NCBI GenBank assembly: GCA_023231475.1
Contig: JALJEE010001112.1
Coordinates: 1-64,000 of the forward strand
Origin: Seison nebaliae
Taxonomy: Eukaryota > Rotifera > Pararotatoria > Seisonacea > Seisonidae
DNA: 64,000 nucleotides
Direction: 5' to 3'
Every line of letters starts with the position of its first letter. Positions within the stretch are counted from its first letter, which is position 1. The position numbers and the translations under genes are program-made. Under the pieces are notes generated by a model. It searched no databases, was not told the DNA's origin, and worked only from the letters and a program-made list of their open reading frames with translations. Of the stretch, positions 17,470 to 28,391 are shown piece by piece.

Positions 17470-19366
17470 ATGAAGAAACTTATAATTTTCCTATTTCTCT
17501 CCTTCACTTTCTCCTCAATTTATTCTACCGAAATAATTTGTGACGCTGTTGTTATTATTGATGGATATACGGTGGGGAAGTTGGGAGATGAGATTTGGCA
17601 CGATGAAAATTCAACGAAAGTTTTCTCTTTCATTAAAGGCGTTCTCAAAACTTCACTCGAATTAGCTAATAAAGAATTGATTGATTTGAAGTATAAGAAT
17701 GATAATAAAAATTATCGATTTAAAGCAGCTTTACGTGAAGTTCATTATCTTCATCAATCATCTACTTTATGTAAAGAAGGTGGTGATTGGATGTTACCGT
17801 TATGTGATTCAAGTATTTTATTAAAATCCAATGATGCTAGTCGATTATACAAGAAAGTTTATGAAAGATTTTTTCTAGCCAAGAATGATATGCCATGTGT
17901 CTTCACCGGTTTCACATATACGACTGAAGGATTTGAAATGCAAACGAATTTACTCGACGGATTATCAGTTTGTTCTCCTGGTTATATGAATTCAAAATTG
18001 ACGAAACCAATTCGATTATTTCCATTACCTTATCGTTTCGGTTCCAACACATTCACTCAAGCACAAGTCGTTTCTGGATTTATTACTCAGAAAATGATTC
18101 AAATTTATTTCCAATCATTAGGAGTATTAGTAACTGATGATAAAATTCATTATAATCATAACAATGTTATAATTAATAAGGAACATAAAAATTTCTTAAA
18201 AGAATTAAGTGATTATGCGAATAATCAAGATGGAGACAAATGTTTCTCCAATCGAGGTATGACTTATTATGCCGTTTCCGATGTGAGATATCCCATCAGT
18301 TATTATGAGAAACGAATTAAGACAATGTATCGAGCATCGGAATGTTCGAAGAAACAAGTGAAATTCTTATTAGAACATCTTGTCAATTCAGTTATACGTC
18401 TCTCAAATACCGTTCGAAATATTCTTATTTTTAAATTCATCATTTCTTTTTTAGTATTGTTTGAAAACGATCGAAACGTTTCCCATTTGTGGGGATGGAG
18501 TACAATCGGGAGATGAGGAATGTGATTGTGGTTTGGAATGTTTCCATGATTGTTGTAATCAAGAAACGTGTAAATTGAGAGGTAGTTGTGATCCATCTAC
18601 TAATATTTGTTGTGATTTGAATACGTGTAAAATCAATGGTGATTATACTTGTTTTCCAATGTCTTTATGTCACGATGAGGTTCATATGATGATTTTAAAT
18701 TAAATTAAATTATTTTTCAATTTTAATAATATATTTTCAAATTAGATCAAATGTTCTCAAAATAACGATTGTTATATGTTCTTCAATGAGACAAGTGAAA
18801 TATCAGAAATTCAACAATATAACGGAAAAGAATGTCTAATAAATCACATATGTCATAATGGTGATTGTATGAAACAGATTTGTCGAAATGTCGAAGATTC
18901 GTGTATCGTCGGCGAATATATTGATGATGCGGTTGGAGAATTAACTCGAGACGATCGAATTAAATTATGTACGAAAGGATGTCTAATAAATAACATCTGT
19001 CAACCGACAAAACCACGCCAATATTTACCAACGAATCATGTTTGTGGAAATAGTCGAGAAGGAATTTGTGACATTAACAACATCTGTCGATTAAGGAATA
19101 CACTCACACCATCATCATCATCATCATCATCATCATCGAATATTAATCGATATACGACAAATATTAGATCGACACCACTCGATCGAATGAGAGGCGAATG
19201 GCCGAAATTGGCGTTGGCGACATTCCTTTACATTCTGGTCATTTCTCTCTGTTACATGTTCCATTTGTATGTACCGACAGATAATCAGGATTTCGATTTA
19301 CAACCTCGACGGATTTGTACGTTGAGATTCTTAAAAATTATTCCTTATAAAAATCCATATTATTAA
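17470..19366 (+). CDS. ADAM10-like membrane protein with a degenerate metalloprotease domain
   Basis: Three exons (17470-18390, 18455-18679, 18746-19366) give 588 aa. A signal peptide (MKKLIIFLFLSFTFSS) is followed by a reprolysin-like region without a recognisable prodomain. A disintegrin region (ICGDGVQSGDEECDCG, CCNQETCKLRG) and a Cys-rich region with ADAM10-like spacing come next, then a Ser-rich stalk encoded by an ATC repeat (about 19110-19139). A single TM helix (WPKLALATFLYILVISLCYM) and a short cytoplasmic tail end the protein. The zinc-binding HExxHxxGxxH motif is absent. Its expected position reads approximately MIQIYFQSLGVL. I infer a catalytically dead ADAM10/Kuzbanian-type protein. 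The exon 1 donor is chosen among several GTT sites in phase. Confidence 0.78.
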
Positions 19367-19460
19367 TTAATGAATGAAAATATAAGAAAATGAAAATTTG
19401 TAATAAAATTATGTTATAATAAAGATATGATGGAATTTGAATAAAACTTGTCATTTATTA

Positions 19461-20424
19461 TTACATGTCTTCTACACTCCATTTATAATATTCATCTTTC
19501 TTAGCTTTCTGTAATTGAAGACTCTGGAAATATTTCTGTTCGAAACCGTTGGAACGATCTACTCCATCCCATTCGTTTCCAGGAAGAATATCGTATCGAT
19601 TTGGAATCGGTTCAGATCGTCCTTCATAAACTGTTTTTTTCTTCTTTTTCTTCTTTTCTGATTTGTCTTCATTATCCTTCTCCAAAAACATCAACATCGG
19701 ATCTTCTGCTCTCAAAACATTCTTCAATTCTTTATCACGTTCTTCATCGTCGACGAAACGAGCAAACGGTTTTTCTATTTCTTTCAAATTTGCTTGAAAT
19801 TCTGTTTCTTCATTTTCGATTTGTTTCAGTCTAAAAAATATTTTGAAAATCTTTTAAAAAAATAGATTGAACCCTCGATTCCATTTCTCATATTTCGCTT
19901 TAATCTTCTCCTCCTCTAATTCTTTCTTCTTCTTTTCTTCTTCATTCATCTCATAATCTTTTAAAGAATTTTATTAAAATTTTCAAAAAATATTACAAAT
20001 CTTTTTAACTTTTCCTTTTTCTCACTTTAACTGATGTGACATCATTTCTTTCGACAGAAACATCGGAATCTTCGTCAGTTTCATCTTTCAATTTTTTCGA
20101 TTTTTTCCTTTTTTTTATTTTCTTCTTTTCTTTCTTCTCTCCATAATTCTCGTCATTCATCCCACCGAATGATTTCCATTTCTTCTCATCGGCATGTTTC
20201 ATCTCTTCCTTTAATTCACCATCATCGTCTGGGAGAAATTATTGATGAATTCCTTAAAAATTTAACAAACAACAATTGGATCCTCTTCCTCTGGTTGGTC
20301 CAATCGATCAAGTGATAAATCCTCATCAACTATCAACGGTTTGTGACTTCTGTCCAATATTTATCAACATTAATTTGTTAAAGTTACTGATCAAATGAAA
20401 CTTTATCTTTCTCTTATGCTTCAT
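19461..20424 (-). CDS. BUD13: BUD13 homologue, RES complex splicing factor
   Basis: Subunit of the retention and splicing (RES) complex. Five exons (20424-20402, 20349-20267, 20228-20010, 19957-19873, 19830-19461) give 259 aa. The C-terminus is diagnostic: KEIEKPFARFVDDEERDKEL, then EDPM, then PNRYDILPGNEWDGVDRSNG and a terminal KWSVEDM. The middle (KYEKWNRGLKQ) matches the family KYxxWxKGL block. The N-terminus is short. It begins MKHKRKIK and goes directly into IVDEDLSLD, lacking the LSKxEYLxxYL box seen in human BUD13. An additional upstream exon could carry it. The Lys-rich linker is low-complexity. Confidence 0.9.
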
Positions 20425-21272
20425 TCCACCAAAATAGAAAACTAATAAATTCGATGGGAATTCTCAATATCAATTTGTCTTCACGCTGAGCTTAAATGTT
20501 AATAAACTTCTATTGGTTTAGCTTACTATCCAACAATTTTATTACTCCTCAATAAGCCAGTATAAGTTAGCACTTTAGATAAAATTAAATGAAACTATTT
20601 GATTCCATATAACCCGATAAATGGACACATTTAAATCGCGATTTAAAACAGATTGATTACAGATTTTCTACCTTTTTTTACACTTTTCTAAGTTCGAGTA
20701 AATATGAGAATCCGATAATCGTGTTAACACTGTTTGAAGTATGTCTCTTCAATTCAAATCATAATTTCACTGAAAGTTCCCAAGCAATTTACTTCATTAA
20801 ACAATATAAATTCTAATCAAACAAGATCTAATTATTAATATAATTAATTAAATTTACCATTCACAAAATTATTAGTTAAAATTTTAATTCATCGAAATGT
20901 ATTTAGGATATGTTTTGATTTATTTTATGTTAATATTAGATTCTGTTTGTTTCCAGTTGAAGGTAATGAGAGAAAACATTCAAAATTTAACTAATTTACT
21001 TCATTTATACCAAGGACATAATTTTAATTGATCCAAATCTTTTATCATCCAAGTAACGAAACAATTATCTGGATGTAATGGTTATGAAAAATATATACTA
21101 AATTTCTACTAATTTCCGTTTGCTTTACAAGTTTTTCGTTAGATGATTTTAGATCGGGTTCGAAACGATCATTAGTTGTTATTTTATGAAGAAATTATGA
21201 AGATGCAAGGAAATTATAGCTAAAAAGTAATAATGATTTTCATTCAAATGTTCTATAGTTAGTTCGTTCAAT
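20425..21272. other. gene-free AT-rich region left of the inverted-repeat element
   Basis: No coding signal seen. A 19-bp interrupted palindrome around a GGTTCGAAA core lies at 21152-21170. It superficially resembles a tRNA T-arm but has no matching acceptor or D-arm. Confidence 0.45.
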
Positions 21273-22872
21273 GGTGGCCGGACAGTTCTAAGATTTTCAT
21301 TCGGCAGTTCTACTCGTTTTTGAAGAGGTACGGAAACTTCTACTCCCTTTTTCTGTAATATAAGACTATGCCTTTTTTACAATTTAGGACGGTCCTTCTT
21401 TGAGTAAGATGTTTTTATTAATCCGCATTTTTAGGTATATAATATATAGTATATAAAAATAAAAATAATTATTATTCAAAAATTTCATTTATCTTATGGA
21501 AAAATAGTCTCAATTGAATTTTATCATAACCTGTTAACGCTGTTATTGGTAATTCATCTTTTTTAATTTCTAGTTTTTTTCATCCTTTAACAATAGATTA
21601 TATCGCAGTTTTTCATAATCGAAACATTTGATAAGAGCATTTTCAAAAATTGTCACCGAAGGTCTATATAACAGAATTATTTACTTTAGACCGTTATTTT
21701 TTCCCTCGACAAAGTTGTTGGTTCGAGGAAAATTGTTCACTGTTCTATTACAATTGTTCCACAACTTCGGTAGAAATTTTGAAATATCATGCATATAATT
21801 CTCTTCAAAATATACGTAAACCATTTTGGTTCTTTTGATACGTATTTATTTGAAATAATCTATATATATAACCAATCTATATTTGATATAATATCTATAT
21901 AAGGTCTTTTCATCACCCTATATAAAATTTGCAGTGAATAATGACATTTCCACCGAATGGCACTTCCCTGTGTAATCGTGATAAATCGTATTCGATCGAT
22001 GAGGCTTCGAGTAATTTCGAATCGGAAATAATTTTGAAGTTTTTGAATATTATGTTTTTCATAATTAAGTGAGATTTAATTTCCTGAACATCCACCTGAT
22101 TCATACAAATTAGGATCAAATCCTTTTTAGGAATATGACAACAATTATGTTTCGATTCTCGATTTTGAGGATACTGACGATCTTCCAATTCACATTGTAC
22201 CGCAATTGCTTCAGCTTCGATTATTCTCGAAAGAATCTTGAGGTTTGAGTTGTCATTAAACGATTTTTATCGTTTTATTTCAGAAGTTGTTTTCAACTCC
22301 TGCAGTTCCTTTGAAACTTTTTCGAATTTTTTGTTAGTTGCGTTGATAAAAAAACTTATTTCTTACTGAATCATAGATTGAAACTCCATCATCAATGACT
22401 GTATTTCATCAAATGGAAGTATCACTTGATTGCCTGCGTGGTCGCTATGTTGTGGCTCTTGTTCATCACCGAAGAAAGTTTCGCTGAAATTGACCATTAA
22501 TCATTGAAAAAGGTTCAGAATTAAGATACGAAGAAAGAAAGAATAAGATTTTATTTTATTTCAATTTATTGTTTTTTTTTTTCACCAGGTCCTAGCCTCT
22601 TTTTCTAATGCTCTTTCATCCTACGAACGCCACGACATTGTTTTCATTACGTTTAAACAAAATGAATTTCTTTCATCCGGTTAATGAAAGAATTATTCGA
22701 AATTATGAACTTAGGGCTTTAAATTCCAGGAATGCGATTAGATCTGTCTAAAAAATCTCTTGAGAGAAAGATGTAGAACTATCCATAAAATTTTCAAATT
22801 CAGTGTTGAACTGTCCGTAATTTCTTAAAAAGGAGTAGAAGTGAAAAAAGAAAGTAAAACTGTCCGGTTACC
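21273..22872. mobile_element. candidate 1.6-kb element bounded by diverged inverted repeats
   Basis: The left end (21273-21345) and the reverse complement of the right end (about 22805-22872) share the order CCGGACAGTT, then TTCTACTC, then TTTTT, then TACGG. Overall identity by eye is about 70% across some 60 bp. The interior carries a minus-strand ORF with two in-frame stops. No clear target-site duplication is visible, and terminal bases (GGTGGCC versus GGTAACC) are only similar. It could be a decayed DNA transposon, or a composite of an inverted repeat around a retroelement ORF1 remnant. Confidence 0.4.
21913..22497 (-). pseudogene. broken ORF inside the inverted-repeat element, ORF1-like
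   Basis: One reading frame runs from an ATG at 22497 to a stop near 21913, about 195 codons. It is interrupted by TAA codons near 22368 and 22270. Around both stops the frame stays open and composition stays protein-like: an acidic N-terminus, a central probable coiled coil (KFEKVSKELQELK), and a C-terminal portion after ESKHN. Coiled coil then a folded segment resembles non-LTR retrotransposon ORF1 proteins in general design, but no diagnostic motif is visible. The first TAA overlaps a GTAAGA donor-like site, so an intron is a less likely alternative. Confidence 0.4.
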
Positions 22873-23051
22873 GTCTTATTTTCCGACTGAATTATTATTG
22901 CTCATATTGAATCCCCTTCGGAGTAAATTATATGAATATGTAAATATTTTTTCATATGAATATCATATGATTCTTCTTCGTTCAGTTGATGAATCACTTC
23001 ATCTTAACATACATTCTTTATTGTCCCTATATTTTCTAATATCCTTAAAAA

Positions 23052-24572
23052 ATGAATAGAAAAGATTGTAATAAAATTATTCTCAAATTCAAAATGCGAA
23101 GTATCGGAAAATATAAAGTACTGTTCATCATCCAAATGGGTATTTTTATGATATTCTTCTTATTGACGAGATATTTTTGGCTTGTTCCCACAATTAACAA
23201 GCTAGCTAACATAGTTAACAATAAGTCTAATATTAAAGAAAAGACTCTTAACAAACCAATAATCTTTTCAAATAGTTACAATCATTTTGTGCCATTCAAT
23301 GATTTCGTGGGACATACGATAGCTCGCATATATGGCGAACTAGGATTCTCGGCTTTAAATAAAGATTATCGGTTAAATAAAAAAATTTATGAACAATCGT
23401 TGAAGAAGACAAAATTAAATAGAGATCGTCTCAAACTATTCGAAGAATATTGGAAAGATTATTATGAATTAAGTTTATATGAAGAAAATGTATTAAAACC
23501 GACTAATTTAATCAATTGGAATGATCTTTTCTTCCAATTATGGAATAAACTAAATATATTACGGAACGATGGTGTTTACGATTTCCAAAAGAAGACTAAA
23601 AACAAAACTATCTTGTTATATTCAACAATATTCAACGAAGTACCAAGTTACTGTGAAAATTGGAAAAATACTGAGAATTGTCTTTTCAACAATTGTCCCA
23701 TAACTTGTGACAAAAATAATACCAATGACGCCGCAGCAATAATTCTACATGACTTAGTTGACAAAAAAAATCATCAAATTATGCATACCGAATTAGCCGA
23801 TAAAATAAGAGAAGATCAACGTTTAATATTTTGGTCGGATGAAACGTCGTTAGCTGGAACTGATGTTTATAAAATGGCCACGAAATTTGGAAAGGAAGTT
23901 AGACCGTTCAATTGGTCGATGGGCTTCTCCAGATATTCCGAAATAACATTATCATATGGATTGTATAATTTGAGAAAGAGTGAAGTTCCTTCGAATGAAT
24001 ATATGTCAAAAATAGAAACTGAATTCTTCACGAGAAAAAATGGAGCTCTCTGGTTTGTGAGTAATTGTAATTCGAAAAAAAGATGGGACTTTGCGAAGAA
24101 ATTACAGGAATTTTTCCCAGTCGAAATATTCGGGAAATGCGTTGAAAAATCCTGTGATGACAATTGCCGCATTAAATTGAGTAAAAATTACAAATTTTAT
24201 TTATCTCTAGAAAATTCGGATTGCGCAGATTATATTACAGAAAAGTTCTACAGAAATGCTTTGTCTGTTGGACTTATTCCAATCGTTCTACAACCTAATC
24301 TCGAATCATATGAACAAATAGCTCCGAAAGATTCGTTTATACATTTTTCTCACCTTAACGGGAATGTTGAAGCTTTGGGAAAATATCTTCGGAAGATTTC
24401 CCAATCATTCCAACTTTACTATGAGTACCGGAAATGGGAGAAAACTTACGAAGTTATATATCCTCCCATGCCTCACCGTTTGTGCCAATTATGTACCAGA
24501 CTGAATATTGATAATACTTATCGTTATTATAATGATCATGAAATTTTTCATGATCAAATGTGTTCGTTGTAG
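23052..24572 (+). CDS. GT10 alpha-1,3-fucosyltransferase
   Basis: Golgi type II membrane glycosyltransferase that transfers fucose from GDP-fucose to GlcNAc or core GlcNAc of N-glycans. Intronless, 506 aa. A short cytosolic tail is followed by a TM anchor (VLFIIQMGIFMIFFLLTRYF) and a stem. The catalytic domain shows family blocks: IFWSDETS, FNWSMGFSRYSE, ALWFVSNCNSKKR, and the donor-binding signature KFYLSLENSDCADYITEKFY followed by RNAL, with GLIPIV and FIH after it. Cysteines near the C-terminus (RLCQLCTRL) resemble the conserved disulfide CxxC. It sits between two mobile-element remnants and has no introns, so a retrocopied origin is possible. An internal Met could also serve as start. Confidence 0.9.
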   Translation: MNRKDCNKIILKFKMRSIGKYKVLFIIQMGIFMIFFLLTRYFWLVPTINKLANIVNNKSNIKEKTLNKPIIFSNSYNHFVPFNDFVGHTIARIYGELGFSALNKDYRLNKKIYEQSLKKTKLNRDRLKLFEEYWKDYYELSLYEENVLKPTNLINWNDLFFQLWNKLNILRNDGVYDFQKKTKNKTILLYSTIFNEVPSYCENWKNTENCLFNNCPITCDKNNTNDAAAIILHDLVDKKNHQIMHTELADKIREDQRLIFWSDETSLAGTDVYKMATKFGKEVRPFNWSMGFSRYSEITLSYGLYNLRKSEVPSNEYMSKIETEFFTRKNGALWFVSNCNSKKRWDFAKKLQEFFPVEIFGKCVEKSCDDNCRIKLSKNYKFYLSLENSDCADYITEKFYRNALSVGLIPIVLQPNLESYEQIAPKDSFIHFSHLNGNVEALGKYLRKISQSFQLYYEYRKWEKTYEVIYPPMPHRLCQLCTRLNIDNTYRYYNDHEIFHDQMCSL

Positions 24573-24814
24573 ACATTATTCATTATCAACAAATAATCTC
24601 ACGATAGATTCGAACGATTAATTTAAATAATATGAAAAAATTTCAATACCATATTGACAGTGATACATTTATTGTTATTACGTAAAATTATTTGTAAATA
24701 AATTTTTATTAATTTAAATTCAGAAAAAATCATTTAGTTTTTGTGATTTTTGTTAATCACATTACTTTTTTTTAATAATTTTCATTCAATTATAATTTAG
24801 CAAGATATTTATTA

Positions 24815-25862
24815 TTATTATTTATTATCAAAATTCCCGTTGGGATAAATTAGAAAAAATATTTAAAAAAATTCCAGTCTTCACCAATGTTGATCAAGTG
24901 GTATAAGTCGATAAGAGTTTCTTGATTAATTGGAGAACACGTGATCGGATCGTAAGAAAAAATGATGTCCTTAAAATCGGGAATTATAATATCTCGTAGT
25001 AAATCGTAGTATCGAATAGTATGAGAAAAGATTGAGTGAACGTGGAAAGCATTAGTATAAGTAGTAAAAGAAGTGAGAGGATTAGTCAATTGCGCATACA
25101 TAAGTCAATTGATACATACATTCTGTCAATTGACAGAAATGAACGTTGGGTACATAAGGAAATAGTTTCCAAAGAATATAGTGGAAGAACTAAACTCTTA
25201 AAAGTTGTAGACGTAATTGTAAAGGAACGAATTTCGCCTTGGGAGAGAAAGAGAAAAATGATCTACATAATTTGTTTCGAATCTGATCCAAGGCGAAAGA
25301 GGAGAGACAATGGAGATCGATGGTAGAATCAAGAAAGATAGTTGAGGATTTAAATGGAATTGAGGAGAAACAACGCTTGTCTGTTGATAATAGGTAACAT
25401 TTGGAGGGATTTATGAATACCCCCCTATGGGAGAGAAAAGATAATTGTCAATATGATCATTTCAGATGACGGAGAGAAGGGTTTACGATCACGATGTCAT
25501 TTGCATGGGCCATGACATGGGGAAAACGGTTGTTTACTATATAAATGTCGCCTGATTCATTTAGATTGTTGAGAACACCGTCAATGACTAACCCGAAGAA
25601 CTAAGGACCTAGAATGGTACCTTGACGAACACCGGAGTTGTTGGAAAAAAGATCAATGTTCTCGTTTCCTATAAGGATGCTCCCCAAAGATTCGTAACAA
25701 AGATGGTAAAGAAATCTGAGAAAAGGGGCTTTCACCCCATAACGATTCAAATAATTGAAGGCGAAAGATACATCTACCGAATCAAATGCTTTAGAAGCGT
25801 CTAGAAAAAGAAGATTTAGCGAGACATTTTGCTCCTTTGCATTTATATTCTATTTTATCTGT
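24815..25862 (-). mobile_element. decayed non-LTR retrotransposon (LINE) copy 1, 5'-truncated
   Basis: On the minus strand the sequence from about 25840 encodes reverse-transcriptase blocks: FLDASKAFDSVD, a RQGTILGP turn followed directly by a stop codon, and a YADD-box equivalent reading HANDIV, so the catalytic motif is lost. After further stops and frame changes, a thumb-like region contains SLVLPLYSLE at about 25220, and the C-terminus ends near 24865. An AAT-rich short tandem repeat (about 24812-24832) follows, like the tails of many LINEs. The same family is present at 59.9-60.7 kb in the same orientation. This copy cannot encode a functional protein. Confidence 0.85.
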
Positions 25863-26016
25863 GGTAACTGATTTTATATTACTAAATTTAAATTAAAATA
25901 AAATTATGTTTCCTTTTATATATACAATATATTATTTATAACATTATCAAAAATTATTGAGAAAATCATAATAGTAGTCGAATGATGGTGGAGAACAATA
26001 AGAGAAGTAATAGAAT

Positions 26017-27640
26017 TCATTCAACACCAAATCCAGGATTAAGAAACAAAGGTTTAGTAAGATGATTTGACGTATCATTGATTTGATTCTTACCAGTTTC
26101 ATGTGATATGATTATCATTTTTTGCTTTACCTTCAATGAACGAATAAGAGATGTGCGGAGATTAAGGAACAAATGAGAACTAACAATTTCCAATATGGAA
26201 GCAACATCTTGACAGCATCCATATTCTGCTAATGTTTCATGAAGTACAGTGAAAAAATAAGAACCAGTATCACTCGCCAACGACTCTTCTCCTATTTCAT
26301 TTATCAATATCATTAAAAGAAAGGAGAAAAAGACAACCTGGAGGAGAAGAATATCCAACAATTACGTCGTTCAAATTGAAAGGAATATCTGTATTGATGG
26401 AAAATAATCCGAGTGGACCACCACCAGATCTACATGCATCGATAAATACCATTTTTGGTCTATTGGTTATAGTATTGTTAACTGCATCTAACAGTTGGAA
26501 CACCTAAAATTATGAGAAGTCCGATTTTGATCATAAATTGATAAAAACCGAAATAGCTTCATCGTCATTCCCGAAAATCTTTCCACCACGACCATGTGAT
26601 GAGATGCCGATTACCAAAGCTTGCCATGGATTCAATTGATCAGCCGTTTGACATTCTTCCAAAAACATTCTCACTGACTGTTTCATTTCCTGCACAAAAT
26701 CAATTATTATCATAATCTTTAGAAAAATATCATGAACCTCAGCACCGACGTCGAATAAAGAATAAACAACGAATCCTAATTGACCGAAAGTTCTGTGGAA
26801 ATTTTTCAAATCAACATCAATTCCATTCAAGTCATTATTTTGATTGAATGTTGAGTTTCCGATAAATAAGGCGCCACCTCGAACCACTTTTGTCAAACGA
26901 TATTTCTAATTTATAAATTTTCTAATTAAATTTTGTGGAAATTGAAGAATAACTGTGGGAAGTAATGGGTCCAATGCTGCATTCATTGCTATATGTTGCT
27001 GTGTCAATGGAGTGACTTGTTTACGAACAAGACACATATCGGAACCAGGAGCACAAGAGCCAAAAGCGTTCGAATCTACTCCGATATATTTCGATAAACT
27101 ATTTTCAATTTCCTTCCGTTTATTTAATGATATTGAAGGGAACGACATGAAACTTGGAATTCTTTTCGCTGAATTATATTGCACTGTAATCTGTCGATCG
27201 ATGTCCCTCAACGACAGATTGGGTAAAGTGGTAATCATTCTTTCTTTAACACGATTCAGAGCTGAAACCGGATCAAGTGATTGTGATCGCTTCAAATATC
27301 TCGGTCCACTTTGTAAGGTGGGCAACAAATTGTTCAGTACAAATAATTGAGCTAGATTTGATGAGTAAGTTCTAGATAAATTCTTCGCTCGATGACGAAT
27401 ACTATCAGCTACCGGATTCTGAAAAAGAGTGTCGATTGGTCGTGTCATTAGTGGAGTGGATTGCATCGGCACATAAGATTGTCCATATTGTTGCAAGGAG
27501 ATTGGACTGGGCATTGGACTGGGCATTGGCATGGGCTCATTGTAATAGCGAGCGGGCGATTGTGGGATGGATTGTGGTGCGACATAAGTGGATTGATAAG
27601 CGTTTGGAGCTGGAGGCAAATTCTTCCAATAATTATACAT
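26017..27640 (-). CDS. caspase-fold (C14) cysteine protease with altered S1 pocket
   Basis: Five exons (27640-26954, 26905-26738, 26689-26549, 26503-26338, 26291-26017) give 478 aa. The first 230 residues are a Pro/Met/Gln-rich then basic prodomain with no visible CARD or DED. The protease part has GALFIGN, GIDVDLKNFHRTFGQLGF, the catalytic His in ISSHGRGG, the catalytic Cys in VFIDACRSGG, and a p10-like VGYSSP and TGSYFFTVLHETLAEYG. Against caspase-3 from memory, the P1-Asp-binding residues R64, Q161 and R207 correspond to Leu, Asp and Leu. An Asp two residues before the catalytic Cys is the meta-/paracaspase arrangement, so basic P1 preference is plausible (inference). No linker-processing site is obvious. 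The start lies 46 bp after the stop of the upstream ORF. Confidence 0.82.
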
Positions 27641-27686
27641 TATTACTCGAAATTTATTAAAACGAACAAGAAAATAATTTGTGAAA

Positions 27687-28348
27687 TTAGAGAAGAAGAA
27701 GAATGAATGAAATGGAAAGAATTAATAAATAATAAAAATAAAATTTCCACGAAATTAATGAAATGAGATGGAGAATCAAATGAGGAATTATTTCAATCAA
27801 CGTGTGAGGAGATAAACGACATCCGTTGTTCTTTTGGTGTAGTAAATGACGTTTGAAAATTAATTGTTGTTCAAATATCGATTGAGTAGGTTGCTGTGAA
27901 GATGTTAAGATACTCAATGCGTCCGGATGTATCATTAACAAATGATTTATTACATCATCAATATATGAAGAAGTTGATTGTTTTTTTGTTGATGACGATA
28001 ATGATGATAATGGTTGAGAAGAGGATATTATATCATTTTTTTGTTCAATCAAAATTTTATTGAATATCTCCGATATTTCTGGTGACATGATGATATAAGA
28101 CGCCAATAAAGATATCGTATAATCCTCCAAATTCATCGTATGTTCTCTAGGTAATTTGAAATCTACATCCATTTCTTTGTTCAATGCAAAATTAATTAAT
28201 CGGTAAATTAATTTCAATTCCGTTTTCTCCAAATTTTTCAGTAAAGTACTGGCGAATGTAACCGCATCATTTGTCGAGATTTTATCAACACGTGTTTGAA
28301 TTGTAGATGTTATTGGGAAATGAATGCTTGACACTCCACTACTCACAC
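27687..28348 (-). CDS. unplaced exon-like ORF between chitinase and caspase
   Basis: An open frame of about 220 codons, helical in character (for example LLKNLEKTELKLIYRLINFALN and YIDDVINHLLMIHPDALSIL), ending in a strongly hydrophobic tail. It has no ATG near its start. It can be joined in frame to the chitinase gene through an intron 28396-28349 (donor gttaaa, acceptor attgaag) that removes the chitinase stop, giving a 713-aa protein. Alternatively, a donor near 27825 could splice it in phase to the caspase start exon, making it a caspase prodomain. I do not recognise the domain. Confidence 0.45.
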
Positions 28349-28391
28349 CTTCAATTCGATAATTAAGACCACAAATAAGAATAAGAAATAT

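Noticed and set aside
21152-21170. tRNA T-arm-like GGTTCGAAA palindrome
   Set aside because: The stem/loop geometry is wrong and there is no acceptor, D-arm or anticodon arm in the flanks.
25036-25804. Plus-strand ORFs at 25036-25326 and 25622-25804
   Set aside because: They lie on the complement of the decayed LINE reverse transcriptase and have no independent support.
26297-26503. Reading the caspase Cys exon as a stand-alone small protein
   Set aside because: It joins in phase at both sides to caspase p20 and p10 blocks through 45- to 50-bp GTT..AG introns.
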